DNA from: an uncultured Collinsella sp.
GTDB taxonomy: Bacteria; Actinomycetota; Coriobacteriia; Coriobacteriales; Coriobacteriaceae
Assembly (NCBI GenBank): GCA_900556515.1
Contig: USPH01000097.1
Coordinates: forward strand, 1-5,900
Direction: 5' to 3'
DNA: 5,900 nucleotides
In this document: one piece after another, positions 5,759 to 5,900 of the stretch
Layout: the number at the start of each line of letters is the position of its first letter
Position numbering within the stretch: the stretch's first letter is position 1
Notes under the pieces: model-generated
Seen by the model: the letters and a program-made list of their open reading frames with translations, nothing else
What the model was told of the DNA's origin: nothing
The model's database searches: none
Position numbers and translations under genes: made by a program

Positions 5759-5900
5759 CAACTTATATATGTTCAGCAGGTGTCCCCATGACAAGCCGCG
5801 CTTCAACACCGAGGCGTCTGCCCGGCGACGCGGAATGTAAGGTTCATCGCGAGTTCCGCACGAGCCGGAGAGCACTTAATGTGCTCTCCGTGCGAGCAGG
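5759..5900. other. Right-edge region with no confident gene
   Basis: Three weak readings were found. On the + strand, a frame opens at an ATG at 5788 behind AGGTG (5778-5782) and stays open to the edge (MTSRASTPRRLPGDAE...), but it is Arg-rich, uses many rare Arg codons and runs through a hairpin. On the minus strand, a frame entering from the edge stops at 5844-5846 (...ALRLVRNSR) and could be the end of a gene whose terminator is at 5735-5758. Third, the stretch could be a structured RNA. None can be decided from 140 bases. Confidence 0.3.
5857..5894. repeat. Bulged inverted repeat (hairpin) at the right edge
   Basis: GGAGAGCAC (5867-5875) pairs with GTGCTCTCC (5881-5889) across a 5-base loop. 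After a 5-base one-sided bulge (5862-5866), CGCAC (5857-5861) pairs with GTGCG (5890-5894). That makes 14 perfect pairs in total. There is no T run on either side, so it is not an ordinary terminator. Confidence 0.7.

Noticed and set aside
5522..5875. Open frame of 117 residues on the minus strand
   Set aside because: It runs through the edge hairpin, the minus-strand terminator and the whole array. The peptide is low-complexity translation of repeats on a non-triplet period.

Overview
The base composition is GC-rich, and three complete protein genes on the + strand have strong Shine-Dalgarno sites and G/C-ending codons. This is a bacterial chromosome segment. The style of the genes (a two-gene heterodimeric ABC exporter and a small flavodoxin-like protein of a type common in gut anaerobes) suggests a high-GC gut actinobacterium of the Coriobacteriia, possibly Collinsella. 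That assignment is inference from recall, not from a marker gene.

Layout. Bases 1-733 (minus strand) hold the first 244 residues of a secreted coiled-coil protein that runs off the left edge. Bases 734-948 are a divergent promoter region serving that gene and the exporter operon. Bases 949-4662 encode two ABC half-transporters separated by no bases at all (stop TAA directly followed by ATG). Their nucleotide-binding motifs are complementary: the first subunit lacks the catalytic Glu and switch His but has a perfect signature motif, while the second has Glu and His but a deviant signature. They should therefore form one heterodimer with one working and one degenerate ATP site. Bases 4663-4789 hold a separate promoter with a 10-bp palindrome, followed by a flavodoxin-like gene (4790-5341) and a strong intrinsic terminator (5385-5412).

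Bases 5413-5900 hold no convincing gene. The striking item there is an array at 5525-5728: three 46-bp imperfect palindromes plus a leading half-unit, on an exact 62-bp period with 16-bp spacers. The third unit is inverted in its core. It resembles a REP/BIME-type extragenic palindromic mosaic and is flanked by a + strand terminator on the left and a minus-strand terminator (5735-5758) on the right, as expected between convergent transcripts. The last 140 bases contain a bulged hairpin and no confident gene.

Functionally, the exporter pair forms a self-contained efflux unit. The flavodoxin-like gene has its own control signals and need not belong to the same pathway. The palindrome array is the most unusual object in the window.
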